From Cellulosimicrobium composti (GTDB lineage: Bacteria; Actinomycetota; Actinomycetes; Actinomycetales; Cellulomonadaceae): 64,000 nt of DNA. The notes beneath the pieces are model-generated. The model was given only the letters and a program-made list of their open reading frames with translations. It did not search any database and was not told where the DNA came from. Below, piece by piece: positions 16,673 to 25,135 of the stretch. The stretch spans positions 123,161-187,160 of the forward strand of contig NZ_WMKA01000003.1 of the NCBI RefSeq assembly GCF_009711085.1, in the 5' to 3' direction. Every line of letters starts with the position of its first letter. The stretch's first letter is position 1. The translations under genes and the position numbers were made by a program.

Positions 16673-17337
16673 GCGCGCGCGACGACGTCCTCGCGCGCGT
16701 GCGCGCCGCGCTCGGAGCACCGGCACCCGGCCCGGCGACAGGCCGCGCGACGGCGGGCACCGTGCCGCGCGCCTACCGCGAGCGCGGCGACCTGACGCCC
16801 GGGTCGCCGGAGGCGGTGGAGGTCCTCGTCGACCGGCTCGTCGACTACCGGGCGCACGTGCACCACGCTGCCGGCCCGGCCGACGTCGCCACGCTCGTCG
16901 GCGACCTGCTCGCCGACGCGACGTCCGTCGTCGTGCCCGCCGGCCTCGACGAGGCGTGGCTCGGGGGGCTGGGTGACGCGACCGCCGTCGTACGGGACGC
17001 GCGCGACGACCCGCGCACGCCCGACGAGCTCGACCGCACGGACGCCGTCGTGACCGCGGCCCGCGTCGCGATCGCCGACACGGGCACGATCGTCCTCGAC
17101 GGCGAGCCCGACCAGGGCCGGCGGGCCGTCACGCTCGTCCCCGACGTGCACGTGTGCGTCGTGCGCACCGACCAGGTGGTGCAGACCGTGCCCGAGGCCG
17201 TGCGCCTGCTCGCCGCCCACCCCGAGCGCCCGCAGACGTGGATCAGCGGCCCCAGCGCGACGAGCGACATCGAGCTCTCGCGCGTCGAGGGCGTGCACGG
17301 ACCGCGCACGCTCCACGTCGTGCTCGTCGGCGCCTGA
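16669..17337 (+). CDS. lutC: L-lactate utilisation protein LutC
   Basis: The 222-residue protein is an LUD-domain (DUF162) subunit of the lactate-oxidation complex. The C-terminal part carries VAIADTGTIVLDGEPDQGRRAVTLVPDVHVCVV, followed by GPSATSDIELSRVEGVHGPRTLHVVLVG, the family hallmark. The GTG start overlaps the lutB stop by 4 bp and an AGGGGGGTGAGC sequence lies upstream. It closes the operon; a Nudix gene converges on it 17 bp later. Confidence 0.92.
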   Translation: MSARDDVLARVRAALGAPAPGPATGRATAGTVPRAYRERGDLTPGSPEAVEVLVDRLVDYRAHVHHAAGPADVATLVGDLLADATSVVVPAGLDEAWLGGLGDATAVVRDARDDPRTPDELDRTDAVVTAARVAIADTGTIVLDGEPDQGRRAVTLVPDVHVCVVRTDQVVQTVPEAVRLLAAHPERPQTWISGPSATSDIELSRVEGVHGPRTLHVVLVGA

Positions 17338-17354
17338 GTGCCGCGGGCCGCCCG

Positions 17355-17978
17355 TCAGGCCCGACGGCGGTGGCGCACCTCGGCGAGCACCGTCGCGAGG
17401 CGCACCGGGAAGTCGTCCGGCGTCCCGGCGGGCAGCGCGTCCACGGGGAACCACGCGACGTCCTCGCTCTCGTCGCTCACGACGGTCCGCGCCCCCGGGT
17501 CCGCGAACGCGACGAAGCCCACGTCCCAGTGGGTGCGGCACGCGCCGAACGCCGCGGCGAGGTCGTGGCGGTGCACGTCGACGGGCGAGGACGGCGGCGC
17601 GCCGGTCGACGGGTCGGGGTCCGGGTCGAACGGCACGAGCGCGTCGAGGCCGCTCTCCTCGCGCGCCTCCCGGTACGCGGCGCCCGCGAGCGTCGTGTCG
17701 CACGGCTCGGTGTGCCCGCCGACCTGCACCCAGAACCGGCCCTTGCGGTGGAAGCACAGCAGCACGTGGTCGAGGTCGGGGCTGAGGACGAAGCAGCTCG
17801 CCGTGAGGTGCTGCGGGCCGCCGTCGCGGCGCACCGCCTCGGCGCGCGGGCCGGCGTCGCCGCGGACGAACGCGCGGTACTGCGCCGCGAGCGCCTCCTG
17901 GCGGGGGTCCACCGGCTGCCACCGGTCGAGGCGGTCGAGGGCGTCGCGGGCGAGCAGGGCTGCGGGGTCGGCGGTCAC
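17355..17978 (-). CDS. Nudix hydrolase
   Basis: The protein is about 207 residues if it starts at the GTG at 17978 (VTADPAALLARDALD). The Nudix box is GGHTEPCDTTLAGAAYREAREESG; the REAREE metal-binding core is intact, and the preceding spacing is one residue longer than the textbook motif, as in several actinobacterial relatives. The enzyme should hydrolyse a nucleoside diphosphate linked to another moiety, but the substrate cannot be read from the sequence. It is convergent with lutC. No Shine-Dalgarno is evident. Confidence 0.75.
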   Translation of the reverse strand: MTADPAALLARDALDRLDRWQPVDPRQEALAAQYRAFVRGDAGPRAEAVRRDGGPQHLTASCFVLSPDLDHVLLCFHRKGRFWVQVGGHTEPCDTTLAGAAYREAREESGLDALVPFDPDPDPSTGAPPSSPVDVHRHDLAAAFGACRTHWDVGFVAFADPGARTVVSDESEDVAWFPVDALPAGTPDDFPVRLATVLAEVRHRRRA

Positions 17979-18074
17979 CGGGGAAGGGTACGCCCGGACC
18001 CGCGACCGCCTTCTGCGCCCGCGGCGACCCCCGTCCGGGCCGGGGGGTCGCGCGCGCTGCGACAATAGTGTCCC

Positions 18075-18791
18075 GTGAGCGACCCTCAGCACGGCAGAGA
18101 CGGCGGTCCGACCGACGCCGCCACCCGGACCGACCCGGTACCCGCCGGACCCGCCGGGGACCCGGCGCTGTTCGACCTCCCGCCCGGGTCGCGCGAGGTG
18201 CCGACCCGGATCGTGCTGCTCACCGGGGCGTCGGGCTCGGGCAAGACGTCGCTCACGCGGCGGCTCGGGCTGCCCGTCGTGTCGCTCGACGACTTCTACC
18301 TCGACCACGACCACCCGGACCTGCCGCGCCGGTTCGGGATCGTCGACTGGGACGACCCGCGGTCGTGGGACGGCGCAGGGGCGGTCGCGGCGCTCGTCGA
18401 CCTCGCGCGCACCGGGCACGCGGACGTGCCCGTGTACGACATCCCGACGTCGCAGCGCACCGGGACGACGCACGTCGACGTCACGGGGTCGCGCGTCGTC
18501 ATCGCGGAGGGCATCTTCGCGGCGGAGATCGTCGCGGCGTGCCGTGCGCAGGACGTGCTGGCCGACGCGGTGTGCCTGCGCCGCCCGCGCCTCGTGACGT
18601 TCTGGTTCCGCCTCCTGCGCGACCTCGCGGAGATGCGCAAGCCCCCGCTCACGCTCGTGCGTCGCGGGTGGGCGCTGCTGCGGGCCGAGCCGCGCCTCGT
18701 CGCCCACTGGACCTCGCTCGGGTGCCGGGCGCTCGGTCCCACCCAGGCGGAGAAGGAGATCCGCGCGCTCCTGCAGCGCCCCGCGGCGTAG
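18075..18791 (+). CDS. P-loop nucleoside kinase-like protein
   Basis: The 238-residue protein has a uridine-kinase-like P-loop: Walker A is LLTGASGSGKTSL (about residues 48-60), followed by SLDDFYLDHD, the acceptor-binding segment typical of Udk/phosphoribulokinase folds. A 40-residue proline/acid-rich N-terminal extension precedes it. GACAAT about 9 nt before the GTG and the absence of a Shine-Dalgarno suggest a leaderless transcript. Relatives are annotated as uridine kinase, but the specificity is unproven. Confidence 0.7.
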   Translation: MSDPQHGRDGGPTDAATRTDPVPAGPAGDPALFDLPPGSREVPTRIVLLTGASGSGKTSLTRRLGLPVVSLDDFYLDHDHPDLPRRFGIVDWDDPRSWDGAGAVAALVDLARTGHADVPVYDIPTSQRTGTTHVDVTGSRVVIAEGIFAAEIVAACRAQDVLADAVCLRRPRLVTFWFRLLRDLAEMRKPPLTLVRRGWALLRAEPRLVAHWTSLGCRALGPTQAEKEIRALLQRPAA

Positions 18792-18804
18792 CCGACGGCG
18801 GGCG

Positions 18805-19377
18805 TCATCCCGCGGGCGGCGGGATCTCCACGCTCGCGCTCCAGGGCCCTCCGCAGTCGCGCCCGTACGGGTGGTCGTCGACGTCCCACGGGACGTCGAC
18901 GCTCGTCGCGAGGACGGTCGCGCCGGACCCGCTCTCGACGACGCGCACCGCGACCTGCTCCGGTGCGGTGAGACTCGTCCCCGTCCACTCGGGACCGGTC
19001 ACCGCGGGGCGCTCCGGCGCCGGTGCCGGCGCGTCCGGCGTCGAGGACGGCTGCTCCGGCGTGGAGCCCGGCGCGGTCGGCGTGTCGAGCACCTGGGGCT
19101 CCGCGGGCTCCGGAGCGACGACGAGCGTGCCGTCGCGCACGAGCTCGCACCCTCGCTCCCCCGGCAGGCAGGTGACCCGGACGTCGTGCGCGTCCCGGTC
19201 CGGCCACGCGTCGTCGAGCCGCACCTCGAGCCGCCCCACATAACCGATCGCGGGGCACGCCACGGTGAGGCCGCCTCCCGGCCCGCTGCACGCGACGGCC
19301 ACGGCCGCCGCCCCCGCGACCGCGACCACGAGCGCACCACGGCGCACCATGCCCGCCGCGCCGGTCCTGCCCCTCAT
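18805..19377 (-). CDS. Secreted hypothetical protein, possible lipoprotein
   Basis: This 190-residue protein begins MRGRTGAAGMVRRGAL with a hydrophobic signal peptide ending AVAVACSGPG. The cysteine may be lipidated, although alanine at -3 is a weak lipobox. A Pro/Ala/Glu/Thr-rich linker (about residues 88-115) joins two small extracytoplasmic parts. I recognise no family. A second ATG at residue 10 is a possible start. Confidence 0.55.
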   Translation of the reverse strand: MRGRTGAAGMVRRGALVVAVAGAAAVAVACSGPGGGLTVACPAIGYVGRLEVRLDDAWPDRDAHDVRVTCLPGERGCELVRDGTLVVAPEPAEPQVLDTPTAPGSTPEQPSSTPDAPAPAPERPAVTGPEWTGTSLTAPEQVAVRVVESGSGATVLATSVDVPWDVDDHPYGRDCGGPWSASVEIPPPAG

Positions 19378-19487
19378 GCCCGGACTGTGTGGCGGGTGCC
19401 GCGCGTCTTGCACCGGGCGCCGGGATGACGCCCGGACAGCGCCGCGCGTCCTCGTCGTCGGCGCGATTCCGTCCGGACGGGCGCTCG

Positions 19488-20354
19488 TCAGTCGGTCCGC
19501 CCGTCGCGCCGCGTGCCGACGACGACCGTCGCGCCGATCTCTTCGTCCCGGACCACGCGCGCGGCGAGCCCGGCGCGCTCCAGCACGGCGACGGCGCCGG
19601 GCGCCTGCCGCTCCCCCGACTCGGTGAGCAGGTGGCCGCCGGGCGCGAGCCAGCGCAGCGCGTCGGCCGCCACCCGACGTAGGACGTCGAGGCCGTCGCC
19701 GCCGCCGTCGAGCGCGACGCGCGCCTCGTGGTCGCGCGCCTCCGGAGGAAGCAGCGGGATCTCGCCGGTGGGCACGTAGGGGACGTTGGCGAGCAGCACG
19801 TCGACGCGGCCACGCAGGCGCGTCGGCAGGGGGTCGAACAGGTCGCCCCGGTACGCGACACCGCCCACGGCGGCGACGTTGCGCGCCGCGCACGCGACGG
19901 CCGCGGGGTCGAGGTCGGTCACATGCAGGTCCACGGGGCAGCGTCCGGCGTCGGCCCCGGACCCGAGGTCCGTGGCGACCGCGAGACCGAGCGCACCGGC
20001 ACCGCAGCACACGTCGACGACCACGACCGGGTCGTCGGCCTGCCCGGGCACGGTCCCGGGCGGCCGCGTGCGGACCGTGCGCCGCCGCACGAGCGCGACC
20101 GCCTCGTCCACGAGCAGGACCGTGCGCTGGCGCGGGACGAACACCCCCGGGTCGACGGCGATCCGCAGGCCGTGGAAGTCGACGTACCCGAGCACGTGCT
20201 CGAGCGGCTCGCCCTCGACGCGGCGCGCGACGAGCGCCTCCAGGTGGTGCGCGTCGTCGGCCCGCTCGACCAGGCGCGCGGCCTCCTCCTCGGCGAAGAC
20301 GCACCCGGCGGCGCGCAGCCGCGCGGCGAGGTCGTCGAGCTGGTCCGGGTCCAC
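19488..20354 (-). CDS. PrmC/HemK-like protein N5-glutamine methyltransferase
   Basis: The 288-residue protein is an SAM-dependent methyltransferase of the HemK/PrmC superfamily. The SAM site is VVVVDVCCGAGALGLAV and the catalytic NPPY motif appears as NVPY in ANVPYVPTGEIPLL, a known variant in a HemK-like actinobacterial group, so the target may not be a release factor. The GTG at 20354 (VDPDQLDDLAARLRAAG) begins where the family's N-terminal helix usually starts; an ATG at 20396 would add 14 residues. prfA is not adjacent. Confidence 0.75.
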   Translation of the reverse strand: MDPDQLDDLAARLRAAGCVFAEEEAARLVERADDAHHLEALVARRVEGEPLEHVLGYVDFHGLRIAVDPGVFVPRQRTVLLVDEAVALVRRRTVRTRPPGTVPGQADDPVVVVDVCCGAGALGLAVATDLGSGADAGRCPVDLHVTDLDPAAVACAARNVAAVGGVAYRGDLFDPLPTRLRGRVDVLLANVPYVPTGEIPLLPPEARDHEARVALDGGGDGLDVLRRVAADALRWLAPGGHLLTESGERQAPGAVAVLERAGLAARVVRDEEIGATVVVGTRRDGRTD

Positions 20355-20430
20355 GCCCGGACCGTACCCCTCGCACCCGGTGCGAGCGTGACTCATTCGA
20401 CGTCTAGGCGGGCAGCGCACGCGGATCGGC

Positions 20431-20460
20431 TTGACCCCGCCCGATTCGCTCCTCTAGATT
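20431..20460 (+). promoter_or_regulatory. fucD promoter
   Basis: TTGACC (20431-20436) and TAGATT (20455-20460) are separated by 18 bp, a good sigma-70-type promoter. The predicted start is near 20467, right before the CATCTGATG palindrome. Confidence 0.6.
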
Positions 20461-20468
20461 GATCAAGT

Positions 20469-20477
20469 CATCTGATG
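20469..20477. promoter_or_regulatory. Candidate GntR operator at fucD
   Basis: CATCTGATG is a 9-bp palindrome at about +1 of fucD. The same motif occurs at 26751-26759 and 26837-26845, upstream of the sugar ABC transporter of the same pathway. Confidence 0.6.
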
Positions 20478-20514
20478 TATTCCGCGGTCGTCCGCGGGGA
20501 CGGCGAGGATACGC

Positions 20515-21906
20515 ATGGCGAGGATCACGAGCGTCGAGATCGAGGACGTCCGCTTCCCGACGTCGCTCACGGCGGACGGCTCGGACGCGATGAACAAGGA
20601 CGCCGACTACTCGGCCGCGTACGTCGTGCTCCGCACCGACGGCACCGACACGCTCGGGGACCCGCTCGCCGGCCACGGCCTCACGTTCACCATCGGCCGC
20701 GGCAACGACATCGTCGCGGAGACCGCGCGCCAGCAGGCCGCCGCGCTCGTGGGGCGCGACGTCGACGAGCTCGCCGCGGACATGGGCGGCGTGTACCGCG
20801 CGCTCACGTCCGACTCGCAGCTGCGCTGGCTCGGGCCCGAGAAGGGCGTCGTGCACCTGTCGGTCGCGGCCGTGCTCAACGCGACGTGGGACCTCGTCGC
20901 CCGGCGCGCGGGCAAGCCGCTGTGGCGCCTGCTCGCGGACATGACCCCCGCCGAGCTCGTCGCCGTCGCCGACCTGCGCTACCTCTCCGACGCGCTCACC
21001 GCCGACGAGGCGGTCGCGCTCCTCGAGGCCAGGGCCGCCACCAAGGCCGAGCGCATCGCCCACCTCGAGCGCACCGGCTACCCCGTCTACACGACCTCCG
21101 CCGGCTGGCTCGGGTACGACGACGACAAGCTGCGCCGGCTTTGCCAGGAGGCCGTCGACGCCGGGTACGGGCACATCAAGCTCAAGGTGGGCGCCGACCT
21201 CGCCGACGACGTGCGCCGCCTCACCATCGCGCGCGAGGTCATCGGTCCCGACCGGCGGCTCATGGTCGACGCGAACCAGGTGTGGGACGTGCCCCAGGCG
21301 ATCGAGTGGATGGCCGCGCTCGCGCCGTTCGACCCCCTGTGGATCGAGGAGCCCACGTCGCCCGACGACGTCCTCGGGCACGCGGCCGTGCGCCGCGCCG
21401 TCGCCCCCGTCCGCGTCGCGACCGGCGAGCACTGCCACAACCGCGTCATGTTCAAGCAGTTCTTCCAGGCCGGGGCGATCGACTTCTGCCAGCTCGACAC
21501 GGGCCGCCTCGCGAGCGTCAACGAGATCGTCGCCGTCCTGCTGCTCGCCGCGAAGTTCGGCGTCCCCGTGTGCCCGCACGCGGGCGGCGTCGGCCTGTGC
21601 GAGATGGTGCAGCACGTCTCCGTCCTGGACTACGTCGCGATCGCCGGCGACCTCACCGACCGCGTCACCGAGTACGTCGACCACCTGCACGAGCACTTCA
21701 CCGACCCGTGCGTCGTCGCGGACACCGGCTCCGGGAGCGGCTACGTGCTGCCCCGACGCCCCGGCTACTCGACGCAGATTCACGCCGCGTCCGTCGCGCG
21801 GTTCCGGTTCCCCGACGGCGAGTACTGGGCCGAGCGCCGCGCGCGCGAGACCGCACGCGTGACCGCGCAGTCATCAGAGGAATCGCCCGCCGCGGCGTGG
21901 CGATAG
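20515..21906 (+). CDS. fucD: L-fuconate dehydratase
   Basis: This 463-residue enolase-superfamily enzyme dehydrates L-fuconate to 2-keto-3-deoxy-L-fuconate. The active site is complete: KxK with Lys222 and Lys224, metal ligands Asp252, Glu278 and Glu305, and the general base His355 in CPHAGGVGL. From memory, each is offset by +4 from the characterised Xanthomonas enzyme (Lys220, Asp248, Glu274, Glu301, His351), strong support for true FucD. CGGCGAGGATACGC precedes the ATG. The regulator gene follows 14 bp later on the same strand. The remaining pathway genes are on the other strand at 26.9-31.0 kb. Confidence 0.93.
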   Translation: MARITSVEIEDVRFPTSLTADGSDAMNKDADYSAAYVVLRTDGTDTLGDPLAGHGLTFTIGRGNDIVAETARQQAAALVGRDVDELAADMGGVYRALTSDSQLRWLGPEKGVVHLSVAAVLNATWDLVARRAGKPLWRLLADMTPAELVAVADLRYLSDALTADEAVALLEARAATKAERIAHLERTGYPVYTTSAGWLGYDDDKLRRLCQEAVDAGYGHIKLKVGADLADDVRRLTIAREVIGPDRRLMVDANQVWDVPQAIEWMAALAPFDPLWIEEPTSPDDVLGHAAVRRAVAPVRVATGEHCHNRVMFKQFFQAGAIDFCQLDTGRLASVNEIVAVLLLAAKFGVPVCPHAGGVGLCEMVQHVSVLDYVAIAGDLTDRVTEYVDHLHEHFTDPCVVADTGSGSGYVLPRRPGYSTQIHAASVARFRFPDGEYWAERRARETARVTAQSSEESPAAAWR

Positions 21907-21908
21907 GT

Positions 21909-21923
21909 CATACTTCTCGTATG
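21909..21923. promoter_or_regulatory. Inverted repeat at the regulator start
   Basis: CATAC-N5-GTATG overlaps the ATG of the GntR gene. CATACT (21909-21914) ends 6 nt before the ATG and may be the -10 box of a leaderless transcript, so binding here could autoregulate the gene. Confidence 0.35.
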
Positions 21924-22631
21924 TCCCGCACGGATGAGGTCGTCGACGGCATCAAGCGCATGATCCTCGACGGAGAGCTCGGTCCCGGCGACCGCCTCCC
22001 CGTCGAGAAGGACCTCGCCGAGGCCCTCGGCGTCTCGCGCGGCTCCCTGCGCGAAGGCGTGCGCGCGCTGTCCATCCTCGGGATCGTCGACACCCGCCAG
22101 GGCGACGGCACCTACGTCACGAGCCTCGACCCCGGGCGCCTGCTGTCCCCCATGGGCTTCGTCGTCGACCTCCAGGGAGACGGCAGCGCCCTCCCCTTCC
22201 ACCACGTGCGCCGCATCCTCGAGACCGAGGCCGCCGGCCTCGCCGCGACCCGCATCACCCCCGAGGCCCTCGCCGAGGCGCGCGCCGTCCTCGACCAGGT
22301 CGACGACATCCTGCGCGAGCCCACCGTCGACCACGAGCGCTTCATCGAGTCCGACATCGCGTTCCACCGCATCATCGCCGCCCACACCGGCAACCCCGTC
22401 CTCGCCGCGCTCGTCGAGTCGCTCGCCAGCCGCACCGTCCGCGAGCGCCTGTGGCGCGGCCTCCACGAGGAGGGCGCCGAGGAACGCACGCACGGAGAGC
22501 ACGAGGCGATCTGGCGCGCGCTCGCCGCGGGCGACGCGGAGCGGGCGCGGCTGCGGATGGCGAACCACCTCCTCGGCGTCGAGGAGTCCCTCCCCCGCGT
22601 CCCGGACGACCTCCCCGACGACGACGCCTGA
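21921..22631 (+). CDS. GntR/FCD-family regulator of the fucose locus
   Basis: The 236-residue regulator has a GntR winged helix (about residues 5-70; LPVEKDLAEALGVSRGSLREGVRALSILGIV) and an FCD domain (about 90-225) with the metal/ligand-binding pattern DIAFHRIIAAHTGN and THGEHEAIW. It follows fucD on the same strand and is the only regulator inside the fucose locus, so the CATCTGATG operators are provisionally its sites. The ligand is probably a pathway intermediate such as L-fuconate. The ATG start has no Shine-Dalgarno and may be leaderless. Confidence 0.82.
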   Translation: MSRTDEVVDGIKRMILDGELGPGDRLPVEKDLAEALGVSRGSLREGVRALSILGIVDTRQGDGTYVTSLDPGRLLSPMGFVVDLQGDGSALPFHHVRRILETEAAGLAATRITPEALAEARAVLDQVDDILREPTVDHERFIESDIAFHRIIAAHTGNPVLAALVESLASRTVRERLWRGLHEEGAEERTHGEHEAIWRALAAGDAERARLRMANHLLGVEESLPRVPDDLPDDDA

Positions 22632-22656
22632 TCTCTCCAGGAGCGCGGACGACGGC

Positions 22657-22743
22657 GTCCGTCCGGCTGGATGGTCGGGGGCTTGTCCGTCCCGCTGGGT
22701 GGTCGGGGCGTGCCGACGCGTCCGTCCGGCTGCGTAGTCGGGG
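22657..22743. repeat. Three imperfect 24-bp repeats
   Basis: GTCCGTCCGGCTGGATGGTC followed by GGGG recurs at 22657-22680, 22685-22708 and 22720-22743 with a few substitutions. A second pair (CCCGRCCACGCGGGCCGTC) lies at 22881-22899 and 22932-22950. The whole stretch 22632-22980 lacks a convincing gene. It looks like degenerate intergenic repeat DNA. Confidence 0.55.
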
Positions 22744-22980
22744 CGGGTGGGAGAGGGCACCGCGAGCGGGCGGGGTGGCCTCGGATGCGAAGGGCGTCGA
22801 CGCCGCGCGCGCAGACCGCCGCCCGACGGACGCAGGTGACGGCGCGGCAGCCCGAGCACCGAAGACACGCCACCCGCGAACCCGGCCACGCGGGCCGTCT
22901 CCCGACCCGACCAGCGGACTCGACCCGCGGACCCGACCACGCGGGCCGTCGCCGAGCGTGACCCGGACCACGACGCGAAA

Positions 22981-23025
22981 GGCCCGGCGCCGGGGCGACC
23001 TCAGGGGTCGTCCCCGCGCCGGGCC
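22981..23025. terminator. Strong hairpin between convergent transcripts
   Basis: The 20-nt arms 22981-23000 and 23006-23025 pair at 18 of 20 positions around a 5-nt loop. It follows the stop of the sugar-binding gene (23050, minus strand) and should end that operon. It could also end the regulator transcript from the other side. Confidence 0.8.
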
Positions 23026-23049
23026 GGTCGTCGGGTGACGGGCCGTCGG

Positions 23050-24048
23050 TCACTCGTAGAGGACCGCGGCGATGTCCTCGTCGTCGATGTTCGTCGCGTC
23101 GTACCAGTAGAAGCCCGAGTCGATGACGGGCTCGACGTCCTCGCCGTTGATCGCGGCGACGGCGGCGCGGACGGTCTCGTAGCCGATGCCGACGGGGTTC
23201 TGCGTGATGGCACCCGCCATGAGGCCGTCACGGATGGCGTCGGTCTGGGCCTTGCCGGAGTCGAAGCCGATCACGGTGAGCGTGCCCGCCCTGCCGAGCT
23301 CCTGCACCGCCTTGACGACGCCCGTCGCGGCGCCCTCGTTGGTGCCGTAGATGCCCTGGAGGTCGGGGTTCGCCTGGAGGATCGACTTCGCGGCGTCCGC
23401 CGACTTGAGCTGGTCGCCGCCGGCGTACTGGACGTCGACGATCTCGACGTCGGGCGCGTTCTCCTCGATGTAGTCGACGAACCCGGAGACGCGCTGCTGA
23501 CCCGTCTGCGACGTCTGGTCGTGCCCGAGCACGGCGATCTTCCCGCTGCCGCCGATGAGCTCGACCATGTGCTTCGCCGCCTCGGCGGCGGCGGCCTCGT
23601 TGTCGGTCGACACCGTGGTGATCGGCACGTCGGACTCGACGCCGGAGTCGAACGCGACGACGGGGATGCCGCGGGACTGGGCGTCCGCCATGAGCGGGAT
23701 CGACGCCTCGGAGTCGAGCGCGGCGAAGCCGATGGCGTCGGGGTTCTTGTCGAGCGCGGTCTGCAGCATGGAGAGCTGCTTGTCGACCTCGGTCTCGGTC
23801 TCCGGGCCCTCGAACGTCACCTCGACGCCGAGCTCCTCGGCGGCCTCGTCCGCGCCCTGCTTCACGGCCTGCCAGAACTGGTGCTGGAAGCCCTTGGAGA
23901 CGAGCGCGACGTACGGGGTGCCGCCGTCGCCCCCGCCGGGTGCGGACCCGTCGTCGGCGGCGGAGCTGCACGCGCCGAGCGCGAGGAGGAGGGCGACGGC
24001 CCCCGCGGCGCCGACGTGCTTCAGGCGTGCGGCACGGGTGGTCTTCAT
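23050..24048 (-). CDS. Sugar ABC transporter substrate-binding lipoprotein
   Basis: The 332-residue protein is an RbsB-type (Peripla_BP_4) binding lipoprotein. The signal peptide ends with the lipobox LGAC, lipidating Cys27 (LLALGACSSAADD). AGGAGCACCCTC precedes the ATG at 24048. The mature part shows the ribose/galactose-binding pattern, for example KGFQHQFWQAVKQGADEAAEELG and TVIGFDSGKAQTDAIRDG. It is the last gene of the operon whose first gene (26703) has a CATCTGATG-containing promoter. Fucose or a fucoside is the inferred ligand. Confidence 0.88.
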   Translation of the reverse strand: MKTTRAARLKHVGAAGAVALLLALGACSSAADDGSAPGGGDGGTPYVALVSKGFQHQFWQAVKQGADEAAEELGVEVTFEGPETETEVDKQLSMLQTALDKNPDAIGFAALDSEASIPLMADAQSRGIPVVAFDSGVESDVPITTVSTDNEAAAAEAAKHMVELIGGSGKIAVLGHDQTSQTGQQRVSGFVDYIEENAPDVEIVDVQYAGGDQLKSADAAKSILQANPDLQGIYGTNEGAATGVVKAVQELGRAGTLTVIGFDSGKAQTDAIRDGLMAGAITQNPVGIGYETVRAAVAAINGEDVEPVIDSGFYWYDATNIDDEDIAAVLYE

Positions 24049-24130
24049 GAGGGTGCTCCTTCGGGGGATGACGTCGTCGTCGGGGAGACGAGGGAGGTTC
24101 GGACGGGTGGAGGGCGGGCGGGCGCCGGGG

Positions 24131-25135
24131 TCAGGCGTCCTTGCCACGCCGGAGGATGTCGGTGTAGACGGCGAGGAGGATGACGACGCCGACAGCGACC
24201 TTCTGCCACTCCTGCGGGATCGACATGATCCGCAGGCCGTTGGTGAGCGTGGCCATGATGAGCGCGCCGATCACGGTCCCGAGGATCGTGGCCTTGCCGC
24301 CGCGCAGGGACGTGCCGCCGATGACGACGGCGGCGATCGCCTCGAGCTCGTACCCGAGCCCGAGGCCGGGCTGGGCCGAGTTGAGCCGCGACGCCATGAC
24401 GACGCCCGCGAGCCCGGTGAAGACGCCCGCGACCGTGTAGACCACGACCTTCCAGCGCCGCACGTCGATGCCGGAGATCGCCGTCGCCTCCTCGTTGGAG
24501 CCGATGGACAGCGCGTACCGGCCGACGAGCGACTTGCTGAGCAGCACGCCCGCGACGACGGCGGCGACGAAGAAGATGAGGACGGCGTTCGGCAGCCCGG
24601 GCACGAGCTCGCCGAGCGCGATCTGGCCGAAGCCCGCGACGTCGGAGAAGTAGATGGGCTTGGTGCCGGAGATGACGAGCGACAGGCCCTGCGCGACCAT
24701 CATGGTCGCGAGCGTCGCGATGAACGGCGGGATGCCGAGGAACGACACGTTGAGGCCGTTGACGAGCCCGAGCAGCGCCCCGGCCGCGATCCCGCCGAGC
24801 ACGCCCACCGCGAGCGGGAGACCGAGGTTGGTGAGGAACACGCCCGTCATGACGGCGCACAGCGTCATCCCGGTCCCGACCGACAGGTCGATCCCGCCCG
24901 TGGCGATGACGAACGTCGCGCCGAGCGCCATGATCCCGGTGACCGCGGTGGCGAGCAGGATGCCCTTGATGTTCGCCCAGTCGAGGAAGTACGGGCTCGC
25001 GACCGAGAAGAACGCGAAGATCACCACGAGGCCGGCGAACGCGAGGATCTGCTGGAGCTGCTGGCGGTAGCGCGGGCCGCGCGATGTCACGACGGCGTCG
25101 GGCAGGGCGTCGGTGACGGTGGTGGTCGAGGTCAT
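24131..25135 (-). CDS. Sugar ABC transporter permease (RbsC-like)
   Basis: The 334-residue permease has about ten hydrophobic segments and the BPD_transp_2 signature region GGIDLSVGTGMTLCAVMTGVF. Further family landmarks are IPPFIATLATMMVAQGLSLVISGTKPIY, AIGSNEEA-like SIGSNEEATAISGIDVRRWK and AVVIGGTSLRGGKATILGTVIGALIM. Its ATG overlaps the stop of the ATPase gene (ATGA), so the subunits are co-translated. It should form the membrane channel of the importer with the products at 25132 and 23050. Confidence 0.9.
   Translation of the reverse strand: MTSTTTVTDALPDAVVTSRGPRYRQQLQQILAFAGLVVIFAFFSVASPYFLDWANIKGILLATAVTGIMALGATFVIATGGIDLSVGTGMTLCAVMTGVFLTNLGLPLAVGVLGGIAAGALLGLVNGLNVSFLGIPPFIATLATMMVAQGLSLVISGTKPIYFSDVAGFGQIALGELVPGLPNAVLIFFVAAVVAGVLLSKSLVGRYALSIGSNEEATAISGIDVRRWKVVVYTVAGVFTGLAGVVMASRLNSAQPGLGLGYELEAIAAVVIGGTSLRGGKATILGTVIGALIMATLTNGLRIMSIPQEWQKVAVGVVILLAVYTDILRRGKDA

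Noticed and set aside
18068..20420. Long open frames on both strands across the kinase and PrmC-like genes
   Set aside because: They lack starts, domains or natural codon use, whereas the chosen frames have P-loop, SAM and NVPY motifs.
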